Of a DNA stretch of 64,000 nucleotides, positions 1 through 11,700 are shown piece after piece (the stretch's first letter is position 1; every line of letters begins with the position of its first letter). Both the position numbers and the translations under genes were made by a program. The notes below the pieces were generated by a model. That model had not been told where the DNA came from. It saw only the letters and a list, made by a program, of their open reading frames with translations, and made no database searches. This stretch comes from Campanula takesimana (Eukaryota; Streptophyta; Magnoliopsida; Asterales; Campanulaceae), in contig JAOWBW010002221.1 in the NCBI GenBank assembly GCA_026119855.1, positions 45,186 through 109,185 on the forward strand, read 5' to 3'.

Positions 1-2379
1 CTCAATGATTTCCATGTCATTACTATCCGTTACGAGAAATCCATATCTCTCGGGCTCGGATCGTAACCTACTAGATCTGCGAGTTACTTGTGTATTTTGA
101 ACAGGTTCCACAACTCCTTGTGGTTCTTGTTCTTGTTCAACTATTGGTTCAATGTTATTTTCTGGGTCTCGAATTTCTTCAAGATTTATTTTACTCCCAC
201 TGATTTCTTTGGAGAGAAACTTTTTCTCTAGAAAGACACCAGTTCGGGCAACAAACACTTTGTTGTCCTCACGGTTGTAAAAGTAATATCCTCTAGTTTC
301 CTTAGGATATCCCACGAAAATACATTTATCAGATTTGTGCGCAAGTTTGTCTGAGACAAGTCTTTTGACAAAAGCTTCACAACCCCAAATCTTCATGAAA
401 GATAAACAAGTTTTCTTTCCGCTCCATATCTCATATGGAGTCTTTTGAACCGATTTAGTTGGAACACGATTTAGTGTGAAAGCTGTGGTTTCTAGAGCGT
501 AACCCCAAAAGGATATTGGAAGATCAACTTGACTCATCATTGATCGAACCATGTCTAACAAAGTCCGATTTATCCTCTCGGACACACCATTCCATTGTGG
601 TGTTCCAGGTGGAGTTAAATGTGAAACTATTCCACAATTCTTTAGATGATCATCAAATTCTTGACTCAAGTATTCTCCACCACGATCTGATCGAAGTGCC
701 TTGATACTTTTACCAAGTTGTTTTTCTACTTCATTTTGAAATATTCTAAATATCTCAAATGCTTCACTCTTATGTTTCATTAGGTAAACATACCCAAATC
801 TACTATAATCATCAGTGAAGGTTATGAAGTATTGAAATCCTCCCCTAGCATTGCTACTTAATGGTCCGCATACATCGGAATGTATCAACCCCAATAAGTC
901 GCTTGCCCTTTCATCCAACTTGGTAAAAGGTGTCTTAGTCATTTTTCCAAGAAGACACGACTCACAAGTATCATATGACTCTAAGTCACATGAACCCAAA
1001 AGTCCGTCCCCATGGAGTTTTGAGATACGCTTCTCATTAATATGACCGAGACGGCAATGCCACAAATAAGTATGATTTACATCATTAGGTTTAGATCTCT
1101 TATTTATATGATAAACATTGTCATTATTTTCATTCTTGACTTCCAAGATATAAAGGCCATTAAATGAATTAGCAATACCATAAAACACATCATTTAAATA
1201 AATAGAAAATTTCTTATTCTCAATAAGAAACTTAAAACCTTCATTATCCAAACAAGAAATTGAAATAATATTTCTGCTTAAATCCGGAACATAATAACAA
1301 TTGTTCAAAACAAGAATTAATCCGGAAGGTAAAGTGACTTCATAAGTCCCTACGGCTAATGCAGCAACTCTTGCTCCATTCCCCACGCGTAGATATACTT
1401 CACCTTCTTTAAGAAGTCTCCTATTCTTTAGTCCATGCACATTTAGACAAATGTGAGAACCACATCCGGTATCCAATACCCAAGAATCAGTGGTAGAAAG
1501 GAGAATATCTATCATATAGATACCTGAAGTCGACGCAGCCTTGCTGCTCTTCTTCTTCTTTTGCTCTTCCAAGAAAGCCTTGCAATTACGTTTCCAATGA
1601 CCAATTTCTTGACAATGGAAACAGATTGCATCCTTTTGTGAATCGGGTTTTGCCTCAGAAGCCTTGGCAACCTTTGCCTTGCTTATTTTGGGTTTGACAA
1701 CTTTCTTACCCTTTCCTTTGGCATTAGCCTTCTTCCCATCATGAACCAAGAGCACGGGAGAACCTTTCTCCACAATTTTCATCTCTGCAGTTTTGAGCAT
1801 CCCATGCAACTCAGAGAGATTCTTATCCATTCCATGCATGTTATAATTCATTACAAACTGATTATAACTTTTAGGCAATGAATTAAGAATGAGATCCGTG
1901 GCTAGCTCCAATGGGATTGGATAGCCAAGTTTCTCAAGGTGCTCTACATAACCTTTCATTTTAAGAAAGTGAGGACTCACTTGTTTCCCTTCATTCATTT
2001 TACAAGTAGTGAATGCAACAATGGTCTTGTACCTCTCTTGCCTAGCTTGCTCTTGAAACATAGTTCTCAACTCCACGCCTATCTCATAGGCTTCCAAATG
2101 TTCCAAACTTTGTTGGAGTTTTGAGCACATAGCAGCAAGCATGAGACAACTTACATCTCTAGAATCATTACGATGTTTCTTGTAATTGTCTCTTTCTGCC
2201 CTAGGGGCAGTAGGCGGTGGTTCAGCGGGGAGAGGCCCATCGAGAATGTACAACTTATCTTCTTGCCTAAGAACGATTCTTATGCTACGGATCCAATCCA
2301 TAAAGTTAGTACCATTCTCTTCGAGCTTATCCTTCTCAAGGATCGATCGCAACGACATTGATTGAGTGTTATTAGTCAT
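1..2379 (-). CDS. copia gag-pol polyprotein, N-terminal 793 codons (partial)
   Basis: Reads continuously from ATG at 2379 to the window edge; I saw no stop. Residue numbers from that Met: Gag (copia-type, WxxxxRxxLRQEDK region) occupies about 1-240; a CCHC knuckle CFHCQEIGHWKRNC is at 253-266; protease active site DTG at 303-305; the GAG-pre-integrase HHCC zinc domain starts with WHCRLGH at 440; integrase catalytic residues are D502, D565 and E601, giving the expected 35-residue D-E spacing. A basic linker with RRSSRLRSEPERYG near the edge normally precedes reverse transcriptase in this family. The polyprotein builds the virus-like particle, processes itself and inserts the cDNA. All key residues seen are intact. 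RT and RNase H are outside the window, so autonomy cannot be judged. Confidence 0.93.
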   Translation of the reverse strand, partial: MTNNTQSMSLRSILEKDKLEENGTNFMDWIRSIRIVLRQEDKLYILDGPLPAEPPPTAPRAERDNYKKHRNDSRDVSCLMLAAMCSKLQQSLEHLEAYEIGVELRTMFQEQARQERYKTIVAFTTCKMNEGKQVSPHFLKMKGYVEHLEKLGYPIPLELATDLILNSLPKSYNQFVMNYNMHGMDKNLSELHGMLKTAEMKIVEKGSPVLLVHDGKKANAKGKGKKVVKPKISKAKVAKASEAKPDSQKDAICFHCQEIGHWKRNCKAFLEEQKKKKSSKAASTSGIYMIDILLSTTDSWVLDTGCGSHICLNVHGLKNRRLLKEGEVYLRVGNGARVAALAVGTYEVTLPSGLILVLNNCYYVPDLSRNIISISCLDNEGFKFLIENKKFSIYLNDVFYGIANSFNGLYILEVKNENNDNVYHINKRSKPNDVNHTYLWHCRLGHINEKRISKLHGDGLLGSCDLESYDTCESCLLGKMTKTPFTKLDERASDLLGLIHSDVCGPLSSNARGGFQYFITFTDDYSRFGYVYLMKHKSEAFEIFRIFQNEVEKQLGKSIKALRSDRGGEYLSQEFDDHLKNCGIVSHLTPPGTPQWNGVSERINRTLLDMVRSMMSQVDLPISFWGYALETTAFTLNRVPTKSVQKTPYEIWSGKKTCLSFMKIWGCEAFVKRLVSDKLAHKSDKCIFVGYPKETRGYYFYNREDNKVFVARTGVFLEKKFLSKEISGSKINLEEIRDPENNIEPIVEQEQEPQGVVEPVQNTQVTRRSSRLRSEPERYGFLVTDSNDMEIIE

Positions 2380-3944
2380 TATCTACAAATATGCAAAATT
2401 TCCAAAATTTAATAAGTACCTTTTTCATTAAAGAAATAAATAATGTATTTTTCAAACGAAAATACTTCCATTAAATTATATAACCTTCATATACATCCAA
2501 TGCATAATATAATTTAATTGGGCTAAGATCCAACTTTAATTTAACTTTTGAGTCCACGGAGGCGGACCGCTCAAAAACTAAATTAATTAGGTAGACAATC
2601 ATGTCAATCGTATCCCATATGATTCTTAGATCCTTTTATGAGATTCTTTGAGAAATCCAATTTCAAAAAGCATGTTTAATCTCATCTTTTGCCTAGGCCC
2701 AAAACTGTTTTGACGCCTAATTAAGTCCAACCATTTTAAACGCATAGGAACCATTCAATTTAATGCACCTTGCAGAGGCAAGCCCACATTAAACTTATGA
2801 ACCTCATCTTGGTCATACATGAATAAACTTAATGCACCTCGCGGAGGCGAACCCACATCAATATCACCCATGTATAAGCAAGTGTTTTAATCATGGCATG
2901 GCAAAGAAGGACTTAAAACTTTCTTTGAAGGTTCATCACATATAGCATATAACACATTTATGAGCACATAATATAAACATGTTACACATCAAGTTTAGCC
3001 ACTAAATTAATCTCCATTAATTTAATCATGATATTTATGTGTCATTAGTTTCTCTATAATTATGAGGATGAGACTATTTCAACTTCGGTTATTATCTCCA
3101 AATCAAGACAACAAGAAGTGTGGTCGAACTAAGCCATTAGGCAACCACAATCCCGCACTAATTCAAGAAACCAAGAAAGTAGTCCATGTGGCCGAAACTA
3201 AGCAATAGATGGTCTCGATGAACGTAGGCCAATTGCATTCACAATTCCACATGGATCTCTAATCTTTGAATCAAGAACTTTGTTTCTCAATTTTAGCAAT
3301 TATGAACTCTTCATAATTCTAACTTCGTTTTATCTTTGAAACTTTGATTGCGATCAATTTTGGGAAACACAATCTTGATGAAGGCAGATTAGCCATCCAA
3401 AACTTGAACCAATCTAGGAATCACAAGACTAAAACAAATAGGAAAATCAAACCCCAAAATCCACACACAAACCAACTACCCAGAACCCATTCCAGATCAG
3501 CAAGTCTGGACTGGTTCTGTTACTGGTTTTGTTGAATTTTTTTCGAAAAATTCTAGATTCTGTTTTTGACCAAAATCAGACCTTCTGATCCCCTTGTGCG
3601 GCCACCCAAAAACTCTTGTGCGGTCGCCCAAGGCGTTTTGTGCGGTCGTCCGGGGTCATCAGAATGTGCAGAATTTTCAAAGTTCGAAAATTTTGTCTCA
3701 AAATCGTTTTTCCCCGATTATTAAAACTTTGATCCAATCAAAAATTAATAATCAACAATTCTGAATCCACTATAATTTATTTATTGCGATTGAATCGTGC
3801 GATTAAAGTTGCAAAACAATAAACCACATAAAATCACAAAACACATATGTATCATATATTCCAATATTCATATCATGCAAGGCACATAAACAATTTATAT
3901 ACGCATAACATGATCTAGGTATTGAAATAATCAACATGAACGGG
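2380..3944 (-). other. copia untranslated leader with internal repeats
   Basis: This 1.56-kb AT-rich stretch between PBS and gag start has no convincing reading frame. It holds two direct copies of a roughly 34-bp sequence starting TTAATGCACCT (2760-2793 and 2829-2862). It also holds three copies of the TGTGCGGYCGCCCA motif (3595-3608, 3617-3630, 3639-3652), followed by a CAGAATGTGCAGAATTTTC segment near 3660. The same motif-plus-tail arrangement occurs in the LTR at 4463-4600, so part of the leader looks like a diverged copy of U3. No splice sites were assigned. Confidence 0.6.
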
Positions 3945-3956
3945 GCTCTGATACTA
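3945..3956 (-). other. Primer binding site (initiator tRNA-Met type) of the copia element
   Basis: Two bases inside the LTR end, the minus strand reads TAGTATCAGAGC, an 11/12 match to the usual plant copia site TGGTATCAGAGC, complementary to the 3' end of initiator tRNA-Met. Its position directly after CCAACA fixes the inner LTR boundary. Confidence 0.88.
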
Positions 3957-3957
3957 C

Positions 3958-5406
3958 TGTTGGGTTTCGATCAAACATGCGCAGCGGAATTTAGCATTTA
4001 AAATTTTGAAACCCAAAGCCCATAGATCCGTTCATATGATTAAATCAAATACAACAACATGAATATAGGATAAAACTAACCCTTGATGGCTATCAACATG
4101 ATCACAAAGCTTGAACACGAACTTTGAAGATGATGATTTTCACCCTCTAGTGGTATCCACACTTCGAACGAATATCAAAGGAGCTTCTTTGATCTTGGTT
4201 GCTAGACCAAATTGTGAAACACGTTTTCACAATGAATTTGAACTAAATGGAATTTTTCTTTTGTGTATTATTTTGTTCTTTGACCAAGGATGTCTTAGAA
4301 CAAAATAAAACCTCTCTCAAACTCTCTGGAGACTCACAAAAGGCTATCACTGAAGTTCTGGCCGAAATCATCCTTTTATACACAAGCAAGACCTATTCCA
4401 AATAGGAATCTTGTGTCAAAAGACATTCTAAATTAAATTAGGAAAGTGCCAGTCGACAGTACTGTGCGGCCGCCCAGAATTCACTGTGCGGTCGCACATC
4501 TATCTGAAACAAAATGGTACAAAACTGAGCTAAGTGTACGGCCGCCCAGTCCATACTGTGCGGTCGCCCACTTCCCCAGAATGTCCAGAATTTCCAAATT
4601 TCCAATATAGTCCTTTTAAAGATTCGTTCGATTGTGTGTGAACCTCTAGGATTATACTAAGTTGGCAATGGGTTCAAACATGAAACCATAAAATATGATT
4701 AGGTTCTAGCAAACCGTCATACCTACCCAAATAGTATAACTAGATACAAGTTCGCATTCCTTTTAGAATATGTCATAATCCCTTTGTCCACGATGTCATT
4801 GAACACAAGTCATGGTCAAACAGTCAACTTGTTTTGTTCAATACTTTCTCGATTCCAAATATGTTGATAATCCAAATGACATTGATCCAATCAATTCATT
4901 TGAGTCCGGCCGAACATTTCATCAACATCATTCCTACGAGAGGCCCAAGCTTGACATCTCTCCGAAGAGGGACAAATCCATTTAGCTTATTATTCCTTCC
5001 TACGTAAATCCGATTATGCCAATCATACCCTTTATAACCACCCGGTTAAAGGTAGCGTTTGAATATGTCAAACATAATGTTCATCAAGTGAAAGACTATA
5101 ATAACTTCATGTCTAAGGATTCAAATGACATAACTAATATGAGATATATGTATGACATAGACCATGACATAAATCTCATACATCGGGTCATGTCCAGTAC
5201 CTTGTTCCAAACAAGTACCCATAAATCTAACATGATCATCCCATGATCATTTAGCCTTTATACTAGTGCTTAACAAGTACTAGGGACGGAGATTATTATA
5301 AGTAAACATGAACAACAAAAATAATTAAAACATCTCTTTATTGATATGAAATAAATGATAACAATTACAACGTTTATTAAACGTGCCTAGGGCACCACTA
5401 CCAACA
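3958..5406 (-). repeat. 5' LTR of the copia element
   Basis: The 1449-bp segment begins TGTTGG and ends CCAACA, giving perfect 6-bp inverted termini. It is bounded on one side by satellite DNA (5407 on) and on the other by a primer binding site (3956-3945). U3 lies at the high-coordinate end and contains a motif cluster (4570-4463) followed by a TATA box (4381-4373). R should start near 4345, leaving about 390 bp of R plus U5. The partner LTR is outside the window, so divergence cannot be measured. Short open frames at 4111-4308 and 5016-5246 on the other strand have no recognisable content. Confidence 0.9.
4373..4570 (-). promoter_or_regulatory. copia U3 promoter: GC-rich motif cluster plus TATA box
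   Basis: On the minus strand TATAAAAGG lies at 4381-4373. Within 200 bp upstream are four copies of TGTGCGGYCGCCCA (written on the plus strand) at 4463-4476, 4485-4498, 4535-4548 and 4557-4570; two contain the GCCGCC core bound by ERF-type factors. Repeated short motifs upstream of TATA are typical of copia U3 enhancers. Promoter function is inferred; the motif copies and the TATA are directly visible. Confidence 0.65.
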
Positions 5407-8400
5407 GAGACATGATCAACTTGACTCTATAGAGAGGGTTGACTTACAAAGAACGAGCGTTACTCTCGGCGGGTCAGAGGCGGGATATGGTCAACTTGGC
5501 TCTATAGAGAGGGTTGACTTACAAGGAACGGTCCTGACTCTCGGTGGGTCAGAGGCGGGACATGGTCAACTTGGCTCTATGGAGAGGGTTGACTTACACA
5601 AAAATAGGCGTGACTCTCGGCGGGTCAGAGACGGGATATGGTCAACTTGGCTCTATGGAGAGGGTTGACTTACATGAAATGGGCGTGACACTCGGCGGGT
5701 CAGAGGCGGGACATAATCAACTTGGCTCTATGGAAAGGGTTGATTTACAAGGAACGGGTGTGACTCTCGCCGGGTCAGTGGCGGGACATGGTCAACTTGG
5801 CTCTATGGAAAGGGTTGACTTACACGCAAATGGGCATGACACTCGGCGGCTCAGAGGCGGGACATGGTCAACTTGGCTCTATGGAGAGGGTTGACTTATA
5901 AAGAACGGGCGTGACTCTCGGGGGGGTCAGAGGCGGGATATGGTCAACTTGGCTCTATGGAGAGGGTTGACTTACAAGGAATGGGCGTGACTCTCGGCGG
6001 GACCGAGGCAGGACATGGTCAACTTGGCTCTATGGAGAGGGTTGACTTACACGAAATGGCCGTGACACTCAGCGGGTCAGAGGCGGCACATGGTCAACTT
6101 GGCTCTATTGAGAGGGTTAACTAAAAGGATGGTCTTACGTCATTTTAGACTGCCGGGATTTAGTCAACTTGGCTCTATGGAGAGGGTTGACTTATAAGGA
6201 ACATGCGTGACACTCGGCGGGTCAGAGACGGGACATGGTCAACTTGGCTCTATGGAGCGGGTTGACTTACAAGGAATGGGCGTGACTCTCGGCGGGTCAG
6301 AGGCGAGACATGGTTAACTTGGATCTATGGAGAGGGTTGACTTACAGGAAATGGGCGTGACACTCAGCGGGTCAGAGGCGAGACATGGTCAACTTGGCTC
6401 TATGGAGAGGGTTGACTTACATGAAATGGGTGTGACTCTCGGTGGGTCAGAGGTGGGACATGGTCAACTTGGCTCTATGGAGAGGGTTGACTTACACGAA
6501 ATGGGCGTGACACTCGGCGGGTCAGAGGCGAGAAATCATCAACTTGACTCTATCAAGAGGGTTGACATACAAGGAACGGGCGTGACTCTCGGCGGGTCAG
6601 AGGCGGGATATGGTCAACTTGGCTCTATGGAGAGGGTTGACTTATAAGGAACGGTCGTGACTCTCGGTGGGTCAGAGTCGGGACATGGTCAACTTGGCTC
6701 TATGGAGAGGGTTGACTTACAGGAAAATAGGCGTGACTCTCGGCGGGTCAGAGACGGGACATGGTCAACTTGGCTCTATGGAGAGGGTTGACTTACACGA
6801 AATGGGCGTGACACTCGGCGGGTCAGAGGCGAGACATGATCAACTTAACTCTATAGAGAGGGTTGACATACAAGGAACGGGCGCGACTCTCGGCGGGTCA
6901 GAGGCGGGATATGGTCAACTTGGCTCTATGGAGAGGGTTGACTTACAAAGAACGGTCCTGACTCTCGGTGGGTCAGAGTCGGGACATGGTCAACTTGGCT
7001 CTATGGAGAGGGTTGACTTACAGGAAAATAGGCGTGACTCTCGGCGGTTCAGAGACGGGACATGGTCAACTTGGCTCTATGGAGAGTGTTGACTTACACG
7101 AAATGGGCGTGACACTCGGCGGGTCAGAGGCGAGACATGATCAACTTTACTCTATAGAGAGGGTTGAATTACAAGGAACGGGCGTGACTCTCGGCGGGTC
7201 AGAGGTGGGATATGGTCAACATGGCTCTATGGAGAGGGTTGACTTACAAGGAACGGTCGTGACTCTCGGTGGGTCAGAGGTGGGACATGGTCAACTTGGG
7301 TCAATGGAGAGGGTTGACTTACACGAAAATAGGCGTGACTCTCGGCGGGTCAGAGACGGGACATGGTCAACTTGGCTCTATGGAGAGGGTTGACTTACAC
7401 GAAATGGGGGTGACACTCGGCGGGTCAGAGGCGGGACATGATCAACTTGGCTCTAAGGAGAGGGTTGACTTACAAGGAACGGGCGTGACTCTCGGCGGGT
7501 CAGTGGCGGGACATGGTCAACTTGGCTCTATGGAGAGGGTTGACTTACACGCAAATGGGCATGACACTCGGCGGCTCAGAGGCGGGACATGGTCAACTTG
7601 GCTCTATGGAGAGGGTTGACCTATAAAGAACGGGCGTGACTCTCGGCGGGTCAGAGGCGGGATATGGTCAACTTGGCTCTATGGAGAGGGTTGACTTACA
7701 AGGAACGGGCGTGACACTCGGCGGGTCAGAGGCTGGACATGGTCAACTTGGCTCTAGGGAGCGGGTTGACTTACAAGGAATGGGCGTGACTCTCGGCGGG
7801 TCAGAGGCGAGACATAGTCAACTTGGCTCTATGGAAAGGGTTGACTTACAAGGAACGGTCGTGACTCTCGGTGGGTCAGAAGCGGGACATGGTCAATTTG
7901 GCTCTATGGAGAGGGTTGACTTACACGAAAATAGGCGTGACTCTCGGCGGGTCAGAGACGGGACATGGTCAACTTGGCTCTATGGAGAGGGTTAACTTAC
8001 ACAAAATGGGCGTGACACTCGGCGGGTCAGAGGCGAGACATGATTAACTTCACTCTATAGAGAGGGTTGATTTACAAGGAACGGGCGTGACTCTCGGCTG
8101 ATCAGAGGCGGGATATGGTCAACTTGGCTCTATGGAGAGGGTTAACTTACAAGGAACGGTCGTGTCTCTCGGTGGGTCAGAGGCGGGACATGGTTAACTT
8201 GGCTCTATGGAGAGGGTTGACTTACACAAAAATAGGCGTGACTCTCGGCGGGTCAGAGACGGGACATGGTCAACTTGGCTCTAAGGAGAGGGTTGACTTA
8301 CACGAAATGGGGGTGACACTCGGCGGGTCAGAGGCGGGACATGATCAACTTGGCTCTATGGAGAGGGTTGACTTACAAGGAATGGGCGTGACTCTCGGCG

Positions 8401-8749
8401 GGTCAGTGGCGGGACATGGTCAACTTGGCTCTATGGAGAGGGTTGACTTACACGCAAATGGGCATGACACTCGGCGGTTCAGAGGCGCATGGTCAACTTG
8501 GCTCTATGGAGAGGGTTGACTTATAAAGAACGGGCGTGACTCTCGGCGGGTCAGCGGCCGGACATGGTCAACTTGGCTCTATGGAGAGGGTTGACTTACA
8601 AGGAATGGGCGTGACTCTCGGCGGGTCAGTGGCGGGACATGGTCAACTTGGCTCTATGGAGAGGGTTGACTTACACGCAAATGGGCATGACACTCGGCGG
8701 CTCAGAGGCACATGGTCAACTTGGCTCTATGGAGAGGGTTGACCTATAA

Positions 8750-11700
8750 AGAATGGGCGTGACTCTCGGCGGGTCAGAGGCGGGATATGGTCAACTTGGC
8801 TCTATGGAGAGGGTTGACTTACACGAAATGGGCGTGACACTCGGCGGGTCAGAGGCGGGATATGGTCAACTTGGCTCTATGGAGAGGGTTGACTTATAAA
8901 GAACGGGCGTGACACTCGGCAGCTCAGAGGCGGGACATGGTCAACTTGGCTCTATGGAGAGGGTTGACTTATAAAGAACGGGCGTGACTCTCGGCGGGAT
9001 ATGGTCAACTTGGCTCTATGGAGAGGGTTGAATTACAAGGAACGGGCGCGACTCTCGGCGGGTCATGGTCAACTTGGCTCTATGGAGAGGGTTGACTTAT
9101 AAAGAACAGGCGTGACTCTCGGCGGGTCAGAGGCGGGATATCCAACTTGGCTCTATGGAGAGGGTTGACTTACAAGGAACAGGCGTGACTCTCAGCGGGT
9201 CAGAGGCGGGACATGGTCAACTTGGCTCTATAGAGAGGGTTAACTAAAAGGATGGTCTTACGTCATTTTAGACTGCCGGGATTTGGTCAACTTGGATCTA
9301 GGGAGAGGGTTGACTTACAAGGAACGGGCGTGACACTCGGCGGGTCAGAGGCGGGACAGGGTCAACTTGGCTCTATGGAGCGGGTTGACTTACAAGGAAT
9401 GGGCGTGACTCTCAGCAGGTCAGAGGCGAGACATGGTCAACTTGGCTCTATGGAGAGGGTTGACTTACACGAAATGGGCCTGACACTCGGCGGGTCAGAG
9501 GCGGGATATAGTCAACTTGGCTCTATGGAGAGGGTTGACTTACAAGGAACGGTCGTGACTCTCTGCGGGTCAGAGGCGGGACATGGTCAACATGGCTCTA
9601 TGGAGAGGGTTGACTTATAAAGAACGGGCGTGACACTCAGCAGCTCAGAGGCGGGACATGGTGAACTTGGCTCTATGGAGAGGGTTGACTTATAAAGAAC
9701 GGGCGTGACTCTCTGCGGGATATGGTCAACTTGGCTCTATGGAGAGGGTTGAATTACAAGGAACGGGCGTGACTCTCGGTGGGTCATGGTCAACTTGGCT
9801 CTATGGAGAGGGTTGACTTACACGAAATGGGCGTGACACTCAACGGGTCAGAGGCGAGACATGGTCAACTTGGCTCTATGGAGAGGGTTGACTTACACGA
9901 AATGGGCGTGACTCTCGGTTGGTCAGAGGTGGGACATGGTCAACTTGGCTCTATGGAGAGGGTTGACTTACACGAAATGGGCGTGACACTCGGAGGGTCA
10001 GAGGCGAGACATGATCAACTAGACTCTATAGAGAGGGTTGAATTACAAGGAACGGGCGTGACTCTCGGTGGGTCAGAGGCGGGACATGCTCAACTTGGCT
10101 CTATGGAGAGGGTTGACTTACACGAAATGGGCGTGACACACAGTGGGTCAGAGGCGGGACATGGTCAACTTGGCTCTATGGAGAGGGTTGACTTACACGA
10201 AAATAGGCGTGACTCTCGGCGGGTCAGAGACGGGACATGGTCAACTTGGCTCTATGGAGAGGGTTGACCTATAATTACACAAAATAGTCGTGACACTCAG
10301 CGGGTCAGAGGCGGGACATGATCAATTTGGCTCTATGGAGAGGGTTAACTTACAAGGAATGGGCGTGACTCTCGGCGGGTCAGTGGCGGGACATGGTCAA
10401 CTTGGCTCTATGGAGAGGGTTGACTTACACGCAAATGGGCATGACACTCGGCGGCTCAGAGGCACATGGTCAACTTGGCTCTATGGAGAGGGTTGACCTA
10501 TAAAGAACGGGCGTGACTCTCGGCGGGTCAGAGGCGGGATATGGTCAACTTGGCTCTATGGAGAGGGTTGACTTACAAGGAATGGGCGTGACTCTCGGCG
10601 GGTCAGTGGCGGGACATGGTCAACTTCGCTCTATGGAGAGGGTTGACTTACACGCAAATGGGCATGACACTCGGCGGCTCAGAGGCACATGGTCAACTTG
10701 GCTCTATGGAGAGGGTTGACCTATAAAGAACGGGCGTGACTCTCGGCGGGTCAGAGGCGGGATATGGTCAACTTGGCTCTATGGAGAGGGTTGACTTACA
10801 CGAAATGGGCGTGACACTCGGCGGGTCAGAGGCGGGATATGGTCAACTTGGCTCTATGGAGAGGGTTGACTTATAAAGAACGGGCGTGACACTCGGCAGC
10901 TCAGAGGCGGGACATGGTCAACTTGGCTCTATGGAGAGGGTTGACTTATAAAGAACGGGCGTGACTCTTGGCGGGATATGGTCAACTTGGCTCTATGGAG
11001 AGGGTTGAATTACAAGGAACGGGCGCGACTCTCGGTGGGTCATGGTCAACTTGGCTCTATGGAGAGGGTTGACTTATAAAGAACAGGCGTGACTCTCGGC
11101 GGGTCAGAGGCGGGATATCCAACTTGGCTCTATGGAGAGGGTTGACTTACAAGGAACAGGCGTGACTCTCAGCGGGTCAGAGGCGGGACATGGTCAACTT
11201 GGCTCTATGGAGAGGGTTGACTTATAAAGAACGGGCGTGACTCTCTGCGGGATATGGTCAACTTGGCTCTATGGAGAGGGTTGAATTACAAGGAACGGGC
11301 GTGACTCTCGGCGGGTCATGGTCAACTTGGCTCTATGGAGAGGGTTGACTTACACGAAATGGGCGTGACACTCAACGGGTCAGAGGCGAGACATGGTCAA
11401 CTTGGCTCTATGGAGAGGGTTGACTTACACGAAATGGGCGTGACTCTCGGTTGGTCAGAGGTGGGACATGGTCAACTTGGCTCTATGGAGAGGGTTGACT
11501 TACACGAAATGGGCGTGACACTCGGCGGGTCAGAGGCGAGACATGATCAACTAGACTCTATAGAGAGGGTTGAATTACAAGGAACGGGCGTGACTCTCGG
11601 TGGGTCAGAGGCGGGACATGCTCAACTTGGCTCTATGGAGAGGGTTGACTTACACGAAATGGGCGTGACACACAGTGGGTCAGAGGCGGGACATGGTCAA

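Larger units (their letters stand above)
1..5406 (-). mobile_element. Ty1/copia LTR retrotransposon, 5' part (minus strand, truncated by window edge)
   Basis: Reading on the minus strand from 5406 downwards: a 5' LTR (5406-3958), an initiator-Met-type primer binding site, a long leader, then gag-pol running off the left edge. The RT-RNaseH part, the polypurine tract and the 3' LTR must lie to the left of the window. Gag before protease before integrase, with integrase ahead of RT, is the copia order. The flank at 5407 is satellite sequence that begins in mid-monomer, so the element inserted into the satellite; the first five flanking bases, GAGAC, should be the target-site duplication. The visible coding part looks intact, suggesting a fairly young copy. 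Confidence 0.93.

Noticed and set aside
516..5246. Small plus-strand open frames over the copia element
   Set aside because: They lie opposite the gag-pol frame or in LTR/leader, are 60-76 codons long and resemble no protein.
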